From positions 1-42,181 of the forward strand of contig JAJZGD010000005.1 of the NCBI GenBank assembly GCA_021804985.1: a stretch of DNA of 42,181 nucleotides. The letters run 5' to 3'. The position numbers and the translations under genes were made by a program. Numbering within the stretch: the first letter of the stretch is position 1; each line of letters opens with the position of its first letter. Of this stretch, positions 8,511-15,796 are shown piece after piece. Origin of the DNA: Planctomycetota bacterium. Lineage in GTDB: Bacteria; Planctomycetota; Phycisphaerae; WQYP01. Under the pieces are notes generated by a model that did no database searches, had not been told where the DNA came from, and worked only from the letters and a program-made list of their open reading frames with translations.

Positions 8511-10043
8511 ATGCCAACCGGGCCTCGGCCGCTTCCCGCCGCCGCCATCACGATGGCCCTCGCCGCGATGGCATCCGGCGCTGCGGCGCTGGCGGCGACG
8601 GGGGCCAATGCACCATGGACAGGTGCCCTTCCGGTCGTCCGGCCGGCCGCCCATCCCTCGGCGCTAGACGGCCCGCATATCGTCACGACCCGCCACCTGC
8701 TGATGGCGAACCCACCTGTCGTCCATCTGCCGGGCGGCGGGTACATAGCCATGGGTACGCAATACATGGTGGTTTCGCAGGGATCGCTTGCGCGGTGGAA
8801 GCTTATGCCGATCCCGCGCCGGCCCGGGACGGAGGTTTGTATGGGAATAACATGGCTTGGCGGTGGCAGGCGGGCACAGTTTTTTACGCAGTCCACCGGC
8901 AAAAGAACGGCCTGGATCGGGCCGCCCAATGTTTACGGCTGGGGGGTGATGTTGCCGGGGCCAAAATTCAAATACCTTGGTACCATGATGATGTACACGC
9001 GGCCACACGCCTTCCTGAATTCCCGGATCGGCGTGGTCCGGGGCCTGCAGAAACGCAATTTCGTCCTTATCCTGGATGGCGGCGCCCGTTTTCGGCCGCT
9101 GCCCCCGTTGCCCGGCATGGAGAACATAAGCCGCCTGCGATGGCTCTCCAACGCCCGGCTGGCCGTGGTGGCAACCTATCAACATAAACTGCAGGTGATG
9201 ATGTTCCAGCTCACGCCGCAGCTCACGCTGCGGCTGCTTTGGCACCACGCGCCGGTGATGGCGTACCTTGGCAACCACAGGGTGGTGGCCAAATTTCCCA
9301 AGGCATACCAAGTGGACGCGAACAGCGGCGGGTACCATTTGGCCGGGATAACGCCCGGCCTGCTCTGGATAGAGTGGGACAACAACCTCAACGCGGTGAG
9401 CACGCATAATGGGCGCCTGGTGGCGTCAGTGTCGGGAGAGCGCCTGGTTTTTCCGCGGGCCGGCCATTACACCCTGGCGATAAAGCAGAACCTGGCATAC
9501 ACCAGCGAAAAGCCGGGCGGGCATAAGATATTGCCGTGGATGTGGCGCGGGTGGCTGGCGGCGCGCTTGGTGGGTGATCACCTTATCGCCCATGATTACC
9601 TCGGCGGGCGGAAGCAATTAAGAAAAAAGCAGATCTGGACTATCGGCAGCAAGCATATCCATTATGATTTTACGGTGTCCGTGGGAATGGCCAACCAGTA
9701 CCTGAAAACGCGTCGGGGTCTTTTTGTCGTCGGCTTCCGGCATATCGCTCGGATATCCTTTCGGAAAAAAGCCCTGGTTCCGCTGCAACTGCAAACCTTG
9801 GTTCCCTATCGCGGCCCGTGGGATCCGATGAAGCCGTTGCCACCCGCGGTTGAGAAGAAGTTTTTCGCCGTAATCGACAGGCTGCCTCGCGCCGCCGTCA
9901 AGCGCGTGGGAAAGTGGGAAGGAAAGTACAGACGGGTGTCGGCGCTCCGACGCGTGGAAATCCTTATACGGTGGGGCGAAGCCTATTTGAAAGCGCATCC
10001 GCAGCCGCAGCCGGCCACCCGCCGGCATTCGGCTAAGCCCTGA
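8511..10043 (+). CDS. Secreted protein of unknown function, probably propeller-like
   Basis: 510 residues from the ATG at 8511, which has GAAGGAG seven bases upstream. The open frame extends further 5' but without a ribosome site. The N-terminus has a signal-like segment (AAAITMALAAMASGAAALAA). The body is rich in Gly, Trp, Arg and beta-branched residues, with repeats of alternating hydrophobic strands such as ARLAVVATYQHKLQVMMF. This suggests an all-beta, propeller-like fold, but I cannot name a family. It follows the propeller gene by 187 bp and may share its transcript; the two could be partners in an exported system. Confidence 0.6.
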   Translation: MPTGPRPLPAAAITMALAAMASGAAALAATGANAPWTGALPVVRPAAHPSALDGPHIVTTRHLLMANPPVVHLPGGGYIAMGTQYMVVSQGSLARWKLMPIPRRPGTEVCMGITWLGGGRRAQFFTQSTGKRTAWIGPPNVYGWGVMLPGPKFKYLGTMMMYTRPHAFLNSRIGVVRGLQKRNFVLILDGGARFRPLPPLPGMENISRLRWLSNARLAVVATYQHKLQVMMFQLTPQLTLRLLWHHAPVMAYLGNHRVVAKFPKAYQVDANSGGYHLAGITPGLLWIEWDNNLNAVSTHNGRLVASVSGERLVFPRAGHYTLAIKQNLAYTSEKPGGHKILPWMWRGWLAARLVGDHLIAHDYLGGRKQLRKKQIWTIGSKHIHYDFTVSVGMANQYLKTRRGLFVVGFRHIARISFRKKALVPLQLQTLVPYRGPWDPMKPLPPAVEKKFFAVIDRLPRAAVKRVGKWEGKYRRVSALRRVEILIRWGEAYLKAHPQPQPATRRHSAKP

Positions 10044-10079
10044 TGCTGCGCCTGCAACCGCCGCTTGCTGCACCGAGCC

Positions 10080-10108
10080 TTGACGGCCGACGATTGCGCC
10101 CCTAGCAT
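10080..10108 (+). promoter_or_regulatory. Promoter of the SAM-riboswitch operon
   Basis: TTGACG (10080-10085) and TAGCAT (10103-10108) have a 17-base spacer. Transcription would begin near 10115, just before the riboswitch aptamer. Confidence 0.5.
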
Positions 10109-10130
10109 TACGCCAGACAATTGAAGACCG

Positions 10131-10265
10131 CTCTTATCCAGAGTGCCTGAGGGACGGGCCCGTTGAAGGCACAGCAACCCGTGCGGAACCGCTTGATAGG
10201 CGGGAGCCGTGAACAGGGTGCTAAATCCCTCCCGCTCGCGTTATGCGATCTTGGGGATAGATAAG
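10131..10265 (+). promoter_or_regulatory. SAM-I (S-box) riboswitch aptamer
   Basis: The conserved S-box blocks are readable in order: CTCTTATCCAGAG (10131-10143), GAGGGACGGGCCC with GAAGGC (10150-10170), CAGCAACC (10172-10179) and GGTGCTAAATCC (10217-10228). P1 closes by CTTATC (10133-10138) with GATAAG (10260-10265). P4 fits CCC..TCGC/GCGA..GGG between 10228 and 10256. S-box aptamers bind S-adenosylmethionine and turn off sulfur-assimilation and methionine genes when SAM is plentiful. Here it heads the thrC-like/CysO-like/NIL/ThiF operon, which argues that the operon makes homocysteine or methionine. Confidence 0.93.
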
Positions 10266-10350
10266 TGGTGCACGTTCGCACACCATCCTCGTGCCGTTTC
10301 GTCATCCCCTTATCTTGATTTATCTCCCCGGAAGGCTTTCTGGATTTTTT
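10253..10350 (+). terminator. Riboswitch expression platform with intrinsic terminator
   Basis: The terminator is CCGGAA (10328-10333), loop GGCT, TTCTGG (10338-10343), then A and six T (10345-10350). A competing antiterminator can form between GGGG-AT-AGATAA (10253-10264) and TTATCT-CCCC (10320-10329). It uses the 3' strand of P1 and part of the terminator's 5' arm. SAM binding would stabilise P1 and free the terminator, giving an OFF switch. Confidence 0.75.
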
Positions 10351-10438
10351 CCGGCCAAGCATCGCATCTGGCGCCACCGCGTCGGACGATGGCCGGGAAC
10401 TACCCGTTTTTCGGGCGGCCGATTTTGCGGAGATCACA

Positions 10439-11698
10439 GTGTCTTACGTCCTTGGATTAAAGTGTCGCGAATGCGGACAGACCTACCCCGAAAAGGGTGT
10501 GCATGTCTGCGAAACCTGTTTCGGCCCGCTTGAAGTTCAGTACGACTATCCGGCGATGCGCGGCAAGGTGACGCGCCAATCCATCGCGTCCGGCCCGCAC
10601 AACCTATGGCGCTACCGCGATTTGCTGCCGATCAACGGCGAGCCAAAATCAGGCCATCATTCCGGCATGACACCCTTAAAACGCGCCAAAAATCTGGAAA
10701 AGGTGCTCGGTGTCCGCGAGCTGTACATCAAGGATGACTCCGCCAATTACCCCACCTGGAGCTATAAAGAACGCGTGGTATCGGTTGCCATCACCAAGGC
10801 GATTGAACTCGGCTACGACACCGTCGGCTGCGCCAGCACCGGCAATCTCGCCAACAGTGTTGCCGCCCACGCTGCCGAGGCCGGCCTGCGCGCCTTTGTC
10901 ATGATTCCGCACGATCTCGAACAGGGCAAGGTGTTCGGTTCCCTGATCTTCAACCCGACCATGGTCCGCATCGAGGGCAATTACGACGATGTCAATCGCC
11001 TCTGTTCGGAAATCGCCGACAAGTATCGATGGGCCATCGTGAATGTGAACCTGCGGCCGTTTTATACGGAGGGGGCCAAAACCTTTGGCTTCGAAATTGC
11101 CGAACAACTCGGCTGGAAGCTTCCCCGCCATACCATCTGCCCCACCGCCGGCGGCACGATCCTGCCGAAAATTTATAAGGCGTATCGCGAATTCATTGAT
11201 CTGAATTTGGTCGCCGACAACCAGCCCCGAATTTATTCGGCCCAGGCGGCTGGCTGCAACCCGGTCGTCGAGGCGATCATCGCGGGCCGCGATCTGATCA
11301 AACCGCAAAAGCCCCGCACCATCGCCAAAAGCATTGCTATTGGAAACCCCGCCGACGGTTACTATGTTGTCCAGGCGGTTAAACAAAGTGGCGGCTGGGC
11401 GGCCGATGCGACCGATGTCGAAATTGTCGAGGCGATCAAATTATTGGCCCGCACAGAAGGCACGTGGACGGAGCCAGCGGGCGGTACCACGCTGGCCGCC
11501 ACCATTAAACTCATTGAATCCGGGCGAATTCCCCGCGATGAAAGCATCTGCGTGTGCATTACCGGGAATGGCCTTAAAACCGTGGAGGTGGTGGTGGATC
11601 AACTGGAACCCCCAGCATCCATCCCGCCTCGGCTTGAGGCGTTTGACCGATTGATGGCGGGCGGCGTTGCCATCGTTGCAGCACCGGCCCCGGTATAG
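10439..11698 (+). CDS. Threonine-synthase-like PLP enzyme, candidate homocysteine synthase
   Basis: A 419-residue fold-type II PLP enzyme with a GTG start and GGAG six bases upstream. An N-terminal zinc ribbon (C9, C12, C24, C27) precedes the catalytic domain. The PLP lysine is K110 in PTWSYKER, where classical ThrC has GSFKDR; STGNLANS is the phosphate-binding-type loop. By homology it would act on O-phosphohomoserine. It lies behind a SAM-I riboswitch and directly ahead of a sulfur carrier, a NIL protein and an E1 enzyme. From this I infer that it, or a dual-function version of it, attacks O-phosphohomoserine with carrier-bound sulfide to make homocysteine. An ordinary threonine synthase remains possible. 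Confidence 0.88.
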   Translation: MSYVLGLKCRECGQTYPEKGVHVCETCFGPLEVQYDYPAMRGKVTRQSIASGPHNLWRYRDLLPINGEPKSGHHSGMTPLKRAKNLEKVLGVRELYIKDDSANYPTWSYKERVVSVAITKAIELGYDTVGCASTGNLANSVAAHAAEAGLRAFVMIPHDLEQGKVFGSLIFNPTMVRIEGNYDDVNRLCSEIADKYRWAIVNVNLRPFYTEGAKTFGFEIAEQLGWKLPRHTICPTAGGTILPKIYKAYREFIDLNLVADNQPRIYSAQAAGCNPVVEAIIAGRDLIKPQKPRTIAKSIAIGNPADGYYVVQAVKQSGGWAADATDVEIVEAIKLLARTEGTWTEPAGGTTLAATIKLIESGRIPRDESICVCITGNGLKTVEVVVDQLEPPASIPPRLEAFDRLMAGGVAIVAAPAPV

Positions 11699-11728
11699 AA
11701 TACCTATGAATTCCGGAGGAGTTTTTTC

Positions 11729-12004
11729 ATGGCGATAAAAGTTCGTATTCCTACGCCGCTGCGATCCCTGACCAACGGCGTCGATATGCTTGAGGCCGCC
11801 GGTGCGGATGTTCAAAGTGTGCTGACGGAAGTTTGCGCGCGGTTTTCCGGTATGGAAAAGCGGCTGTTCAAAGAACCGGGCGAATTAAATCGATTCGTCA
11901 ATATATATGTAAACGATGAAGACATCCGGTTTCTCGAAAACCTTAAGACACCGGTAAAGGATGGCGACGATCTGAGCATCGTACCGGCCATTGCCGGAGG
12001 TTGA
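11729..12004 (+). CDS. CysO/ThiS/MoaD-like sulfur carrier protein
   Basis: A 91-residue ubiquitin-like protein ending in Gly-Gly, the site that E1-type enzymes adenylate and convert to a thiocarboxylate. The stretch RFVNIYVNDEDIRF and the tail IVPAIAGG closely resemble mycobacterial CysO, the sulfur donor for a cysteine synthase. GGAGGA lies eight bases before the ATG. It follows the PLP enzyme by 30 bp and overlaps the region of the NIL gene's start. Its likely activator is the ThiF-like protein at 12369. It probably feeds sulfur to the PLP enzyme, since no thiamine or molybdopterin genes are nearby. Confidence 0.92.
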   Translation: MAIKVRIPTPLRSLTNGVDMLEAAGADVQSVLTEVCARFSGMEKRLFKEPGELNRFVNIYVNDEDIRFLENLKTPVKDGDDLSIVPAIAGG

Positions 12005-12012
12005 AAAGCAAA

Positions 12013-12267
12013 ATGGCCAAAGACCACAAACGCGTATGGCTGACCTTCGGCAGCCGAAACCTGGTGGAAAAGCCGATCCTCTGGCAAATGGCGCGCCACT
12101 ACCCCGATGTCAGTTTTGATATTCGGCAGGCGAGCGTCACGGCGGAAATCGGCATCATGGCGGTGCTCTTTGAGGGCGAAGCGGAAGATGTGGCCGCTGC
12201 CTTGAACTTTCTTAAATCCCACGGACTGACCGTTGAACCCATCGAAAAAAATATGATCGAAAGCTGA
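12013..12267 (+). CDS. NIL-domain protein
   Basis: 84 residues from the ATG at 12013; GGAGG at 11996-12000 lies inside the end of the carrier gene. A TTG at 12001 is a less likely start. The small alpha/beta sequence (RVWLTFGSRNLVEKPILWQM, then AEIGIMAVLFEG) fits the stand-alone NIL domain. That domain is also found at the C-terminus of the methionine importer ATPase MetN and fused to ferredoxins linked to homocysteine synthesis. It may bind methionine or SAM, or help sulfur transfer; this is inferred from family and context. Confidence 0.8.
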   Translation: MAKDHKRVWLTFGSRNLVEKPILWQMARHYPDVSFDIRQASVTAEIGIMAVLFEGEAEDVAAALNFLKSHGLTVEPIEKNMIES

Positions 12268-12368
12268 GCGCGTCGAGGCCGCCGCTGCCCGCACCCGGCG
12301 GCAGAATCCGGCCACCGCAACGCCGCAGGCACGGTGCTTCAACGTTTAAAGTGAATGGAAAACCAACT

Positions 12369-13463
12369 ATGGCTCTTTCGCAAACCGCACAGGAACTTGA
12401 ACTCGCAGACCCCTCGCTCGCCCGCTATAACCGGCAGATGCTGTGGGAACCGATCGGCATCGCCGGCCAGAAAAAACTTCGCGCCGCGCACGTGCTGATG
12501 GTCGGCTGCGGGGCCTTGGGCACCGTGCTGGCCAATACCCTCGCCCGGGCCGGCGTCGGCACGCTGACCATTGTGGACCGTGATTTTATCGAACTCAACA
12601 ACCTGCAGCGGCAGGTGCTTTTCGATGAACAGGATATCGCCGATCAGTTACCCAAAGCGGAGGCCGCCAAACGAAAAATCGCGGCCATCAATTCATCCGT
12701 GCGCGTGGAGGCGGTGGTGGCGGATGTGAATCATACAAATATTGAGCAGCTGGCCGCCGGAAAGCACCTGCTGCTGGATGGTACGGATAATTTTGAGACG
12801 CGCTTCCTCATCAATGACACCTCCATCAAAACCGGTATTCCATGGATTTACGGCGCGTGCATCAGTGCCATGGGGCTGGGCATGGTGATTCGCCCCGGCA
12901 TCACCCCGTGCTTGCGCTGCATTTTTGAAACCGCACCGCCCCCCGGCATGAATCCCACGTGTGATACGGCCGGCGTGCTCGGCCCCACCGTTAATCTCGT
13001 CGCGAGCTGGCAGGCGATGGAGGCGATCAAACTGCTGACGGAAAACATCGCCACCCTCAGCCCATTTATGTTCAGCTTTGACATGTGGGATAACCGCTAC
13101 CAGCAGCTGAATGTTGCCAAAGCCCGGGACATTGCCGATTGCCCCGCCTGCAAACATGGCAATCTGGAATATCTATCCGGCAAATTTGGCGGCAGCACCA
13201 CAACGCTCTGTGGCCGCAACGCCGTGCAGATTTCACAGCCGGCCGGCTCGCGCATTGATTTTGAACAGGTTGCAAAGAATCTCGCGGCGGTGGGCAAGCC
13301 GACCTTCAATAAGTTTATGCTCAAATGCCCCATACGCGAGGGGCACGGCGAAAACAAAAAGGATTTTGAGATCACGCTTTTTTCGGATGGCCGAGCTATC
13401 ATCAAGGGAACCAACGACGCCGCGACCGCCAAGGCGATCTACGCCCGTTACGTTGGCAGCTGA
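12369..13463 (+). CDS. ThiF/MoeB/HesA-like E1 adenylyltransferase
   Basis: 364 residues from the ATG at 12369; a GTG at 12351 in frame is possible. It activates the C-terminal glycine of a sulfur carrier with ATP. Features are the nucleotide loop GCGALG (46-51), DGTDNFETR (137-145), a zinc-binding pair CLRC (181-184) and CPAC (258-261), and the candidate catalytic cysteine C198 in TCDTAGVLGP. The C-terminal about 90 residues (from CGRNAVQI) form a small extra domain and contain no rhodanese. It is the fourth gene after the SAM riboswitch, 101 bp behind the NIL gene. No JAMM protease or sulfurtransferase gene is next to it. Confidence 0.9.
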   Translation: MALSQTAQELELADPSLARYNRQMLWEPIGIAGQKKLRAAHVLMVGCGALGTVLANTLARAGVGTLTIVDRDFIELNNLQRQVLFDEQDIADQLPKAEAAKRKIAAINSSVRVEAVVADVNHTNIEQLAAGKHLLLDGTDNFETRFLINDTSIKTGIPWIYGACISAMGLGMVIRPGITPCLRCIFETAPPPGMNPTCDTAGVLGPTVNLVASWQAMEAIKLLTENIATLSPFMFSFDMWDNRYQQLNVAKARDIADCPACKHGNLEYLSGKFGGSTTTLCGRNAVQISQPAGSRIDFEQVAKNLAAVGKPTFNKFMLKCPIREGHGENKKDFEITLFSDGRAIIKGTNDAATAKAIYARYVGS

Positions 13464-13609
13464 CAGTGCGGAACGGCCCCCCAAAGGGCCGCTGACCGGG
13501 CCGCGAATTCGGCCCCCGTTTGTCCCTCAGTTGGGCGCCCGCGGATGGGCTGGCGCCGCCGGTTTTTGATGGCGGATGTTTCGACGACCCTTGTTTACAG
13601 GAGAACCCC

Positions 13610-14095
13610 ATGCTTGATGCCCTGATCCAGACCCTTGCGACCACACGCGGCGCGACGCTTAAACTCGTGGCCGACCTTTCCGATGATCAAATCGCACTGC
13701 AGCCCGCGGCGGGCATGAACCACCCGGCGTGGGTTCTCGGCCATCTGCTGATGGTCGATGGCAGCTTCCTCACGCTCGTGGGCGGTGCGGCCCCGGCGCT
13801 GGATGCGAATTGGAATGCAATCTACGGCAATGGATCAAAGCCCGTTGCGGATAAATCCATCTATAAAAGCAAACAATGGTACATCGATCAAATGGCCGGC
13901 GTGCGGGCGCAGATCATTGAACGGCTCAAAGTGCTTACACCCGCCGATATGGCCAAACCTCATCCGGACCCCGCCCGACGTGAGCGTTTTCCAACCATCG
14001 GCCACATGGTTTTTCTTTACGGCACCTGGCACGAGGCGTATCACGCCGGACAGCTTTCCGCCTGGCGGCGGGTGTTGGGATTGCCGTCGGTATAA
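13610..14095 (+). CDS. DinB/YfiT-like metal-binding protein
   Basis: 161 residues from the ATG at 13610, with CAGGAG six bases upstream; the frame extends to 13520 without a ribosome site. Four-helix DinB-superfamily character is seen in the start helix and in histidines H45 (GHLL), H141 and H145 (HEAYHAGQ), which would form the metal triad. Members include thiol transferases using bacillithiol or mycothiol, but most are uncharacterised. It lies 146 bp behind the E1 gene and probably has its own transcript. It is unlikely to be part of the sulfur pathway, although a thiol link cannot be excluded. Confidence 0.8.
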   Translation: MLDALIQTLATTRGATLKLVADLSDDQIALQPAAGMNHPAWVLGHLLMVDGSFLTLVGGAAPALDANWNAIYGNGSKPVADKSIYKSKQWYIDQMAGVRAQIIERLKVLTPADMAKPHPDPARRERFPTIGHMVFLYGTWHEAYHAGQLSAWRRVLGLPSV

Positions 14096-14185
14096 CCGAT
14101 CGCAAATATTCTTCGCCCCGCTCCGCCTTATTCCATCGGAATGTTTCTTTGCGATCTATTGCGAGCCGATAAACCGCTCGGCTCA

Positions 14186-14241
14186 TCGTGGGCGCGTGTT
14201 GATCCGCTGCACGCGGGCCGCGCCGGGGGGACCGCTGGCGT
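14186..14241 (+). repeat. 56-bp direct repeat, copy 1
   Basis: It matches 14575-14630 with two mismatches seen. The shared core begins TCGTGGGCGCGTGTTGATCC and continues through a GC-rich run. It is followed directly by the 27-bp palindromic repeat family member at 14264. Confidence 0.8.
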
Positions 14242-14263
14242 CTCGCCTGCTTGTCGGCGGCAT

Positions 14264-14290
14264 TAAGCCGGCCAGCCTGCTGGCCGCGCC
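14264..14290. repeat. 27-bp palindromic repeat, copy 2
   Basis: Identical to 158-184 over 27 bases, with the GGCCAGC/GCTGGCC hairpin at its centre. Confidence 0.6.
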
Positions 14291-14574
14291 TTGTCGTCGT
14301 CACCGCGTCTTCGATTCTCTGTGTGAGATATTAAATAATTACATCATGCCGGAGCATGATTCCATAATTTTGCCTTTGGCAAAAATCGCTCTCCCGCTCG
14401 CCCGAAACGACCGAATGTCTCACGCAGAGGTGCAGAGGCACAGAGGCCACCTGCGGGCAGCACGCCGACCCGCGGCCAGCAGGCTTGCCGGCGTAGGGCG
14501 CATCGCTGAATCCGAATGTTTCCGATGAGTAAGTTTTTCACGAGCCGCCGCCGGCCGGCCAAACGCCTACCGCC

Positions 14575-14630
14575 TCGTGGGCGCGTGTTGATCCGCTGCA
14601 CGCGGGCCGCGCCGGCGGGACCGCAGGCGT
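14575..14630 (+). repeat. 56-bp direct repeat, copy 2
   Basis: Second copy of the element at 14186-14241, 389 bp downstream in the same orientation. A partial third copy of its end (GGCGTAGGGCGCA) can be read near 14493-14505. Confidence 0.8.
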
Positions 14631-14866
14631 AGGGCGCACCGTCCTATCTCATCGGAATTATCGTTTGCACCGCTGGGGTGCGCAATGGCCGCGAGGCCGC
14701 GGAGTGCGCTGCGGTATTGCACCCGGCACGCGGGCAAGTTTTATGGTAAATTCCCGGTTCAGGGGTGTGCTCAATGTGGCTTGGTGATGCAAGCCGGCAG
14801 GGGCATCCCCTGAAATTCGGGTGTGTCAATAGCAGAATAATCATTGTCAGCATGGAGTGGTTCTTC

Positions 14867-15796
14867 ATGTGGAAGGCGAAATGTTTTTTGTCCGCCGCCG
14901 CGGTGCGTGCCTTACCGGCCTTGCTGATATTGGCTGCGGGTCTGCATAGTGCGGCGGGCGCGCCCATGCGGCATAACGCCATCGGCGGCGATTACACGGC
15001 GGTGGCAAAGCCTTGGCGGGATGTGAATTTGTCGTTCAGCCGGCCGGGGCGGGTGGTGCGCATCCTGGTGCATCGTGGGCAGACGGTAAAACGGGGGCAG
15101 TTGCTCGCCGAGCAGAACGACCGCTCGCAGAAGATTGCGGCCGCCGTGGCGCGGCTTTCCGCCGTTAGCCGACTGCGCATACAGGCGGCCGAGGCGGAGC
15201 TTGCGCAGGATCAGGTATCGCTGAAGCGAACGCTATGGGCTGCGGCAAAGCATGCGGCCACGGCCTTTGAAGTGCGGCGGGCCCAGCTGAAGGTTACGAT
15301 CGATGAGCTGAGCCTGAAACTCGCGGAATTAAAGCACCAGCATGATGTGCTGGCGTGGCAAGCGGCTGAATTGGCGGTGGCACGGCGGCAGCTTCGCGCA
15401 CCATTTGATGGCATGGTTGAGGATCGATTTATCGATGCGGGTCGGTCCGTTAATGCCTTCAAAAAAGTTCTGCAACTGGTTCAAATCAAACGGCTGCGGA
15501 TATTCGTGTCGGTGCCGCTGGATGTTGCGATGCGCCTGCGGGTTGGCGCGGGGGCGTTGGTGCATCCCACCGAGGGGGTTTTGGGTGATGGGAAAATACG
15601 CTGGATCGCCAGCTTGGCCGATAGCGGAAGCAACACCTTGACGGTTGAAATTTCGGATGCCAATCCACGGGCCATTCCGGCGGCCCAGCAGGTGCAAGTG
15701 CGCTTTTTGGGGAGGGATAAGTCGCCGGCGCACCCGGCGCGCGGCGGTGCGCCGGGAATATCTGCAGCGCCCAGCGGCCAGCGAGGGCGCCAATGA
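14867..15796 (+). CDS. HlyD/RND-type periplasmic adaptor (membrane fusion protein)
   Basis: 309 residues from the ATG at 14867, which has GGAGTGG upstream; several in-frame ATGs lie further 5'. A signal peptide (CFLSAAAVRALPALLILAAG) leads into a short lipoyl-like half-motif (RPGRVVRILVHRGQTVKRGQ), a coiled-coil hairpin rich in Ala, Glu and Gln (about residues 80-165), and a second half (RAPFDGMVEDRFIDAGRSV). Such adaptors bridge an inner-membrane pump and an outer-membrane channel. The stop overlaps the next gene's ATG by four bases, so it is co-translated with the GAF-HlyD protein. Confidence 0.88.
   Translation: MWKAKCFLSAAAVRALPALLILAAGLHSAAGAPMRHNAIGGDYTAVAKPWRDVNLSFSRPGRVVRILVHRGQTVKRGQLLAEQNDRSQKIAAAVARLSAVSRLRIQAAEAELAQDQVSLKRTLWAAAKHAATAFEVRRAQLKVTIDELSLKLAELKHQHDVLAWQAAELAVARRQLRAPFDGMVEDRFIDAGRSVNAFKKVLQLVQIKRLRIFVSVPLDVAMRLRVGAGALVHPTEGVLGDGKIRWIASLADSGSNTLTVEISDANPRAIPAAQQVQVRFLGRDKSPAHPARGGAPGISAAPSGQRGRQ

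Larger units (their letters stand above)
14096..14866. other. Repeat-rich intergenic region
   Basis: No gene is seen in about 770 bp. It holds two copies of a 56-bp direct repeat, one copy of the 27-bp palindromic repeat, a GAGCCG/CGGCTC hairpin (14163-14184) and a purine-rich stretch of alternating CAGAGG-type words (about 14416-14442). A weak promoter-like TTGCAC (14717-14722) followed by TTTTAT (14739-14744) may serve the adaptor operon. Confidence 0.6.
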
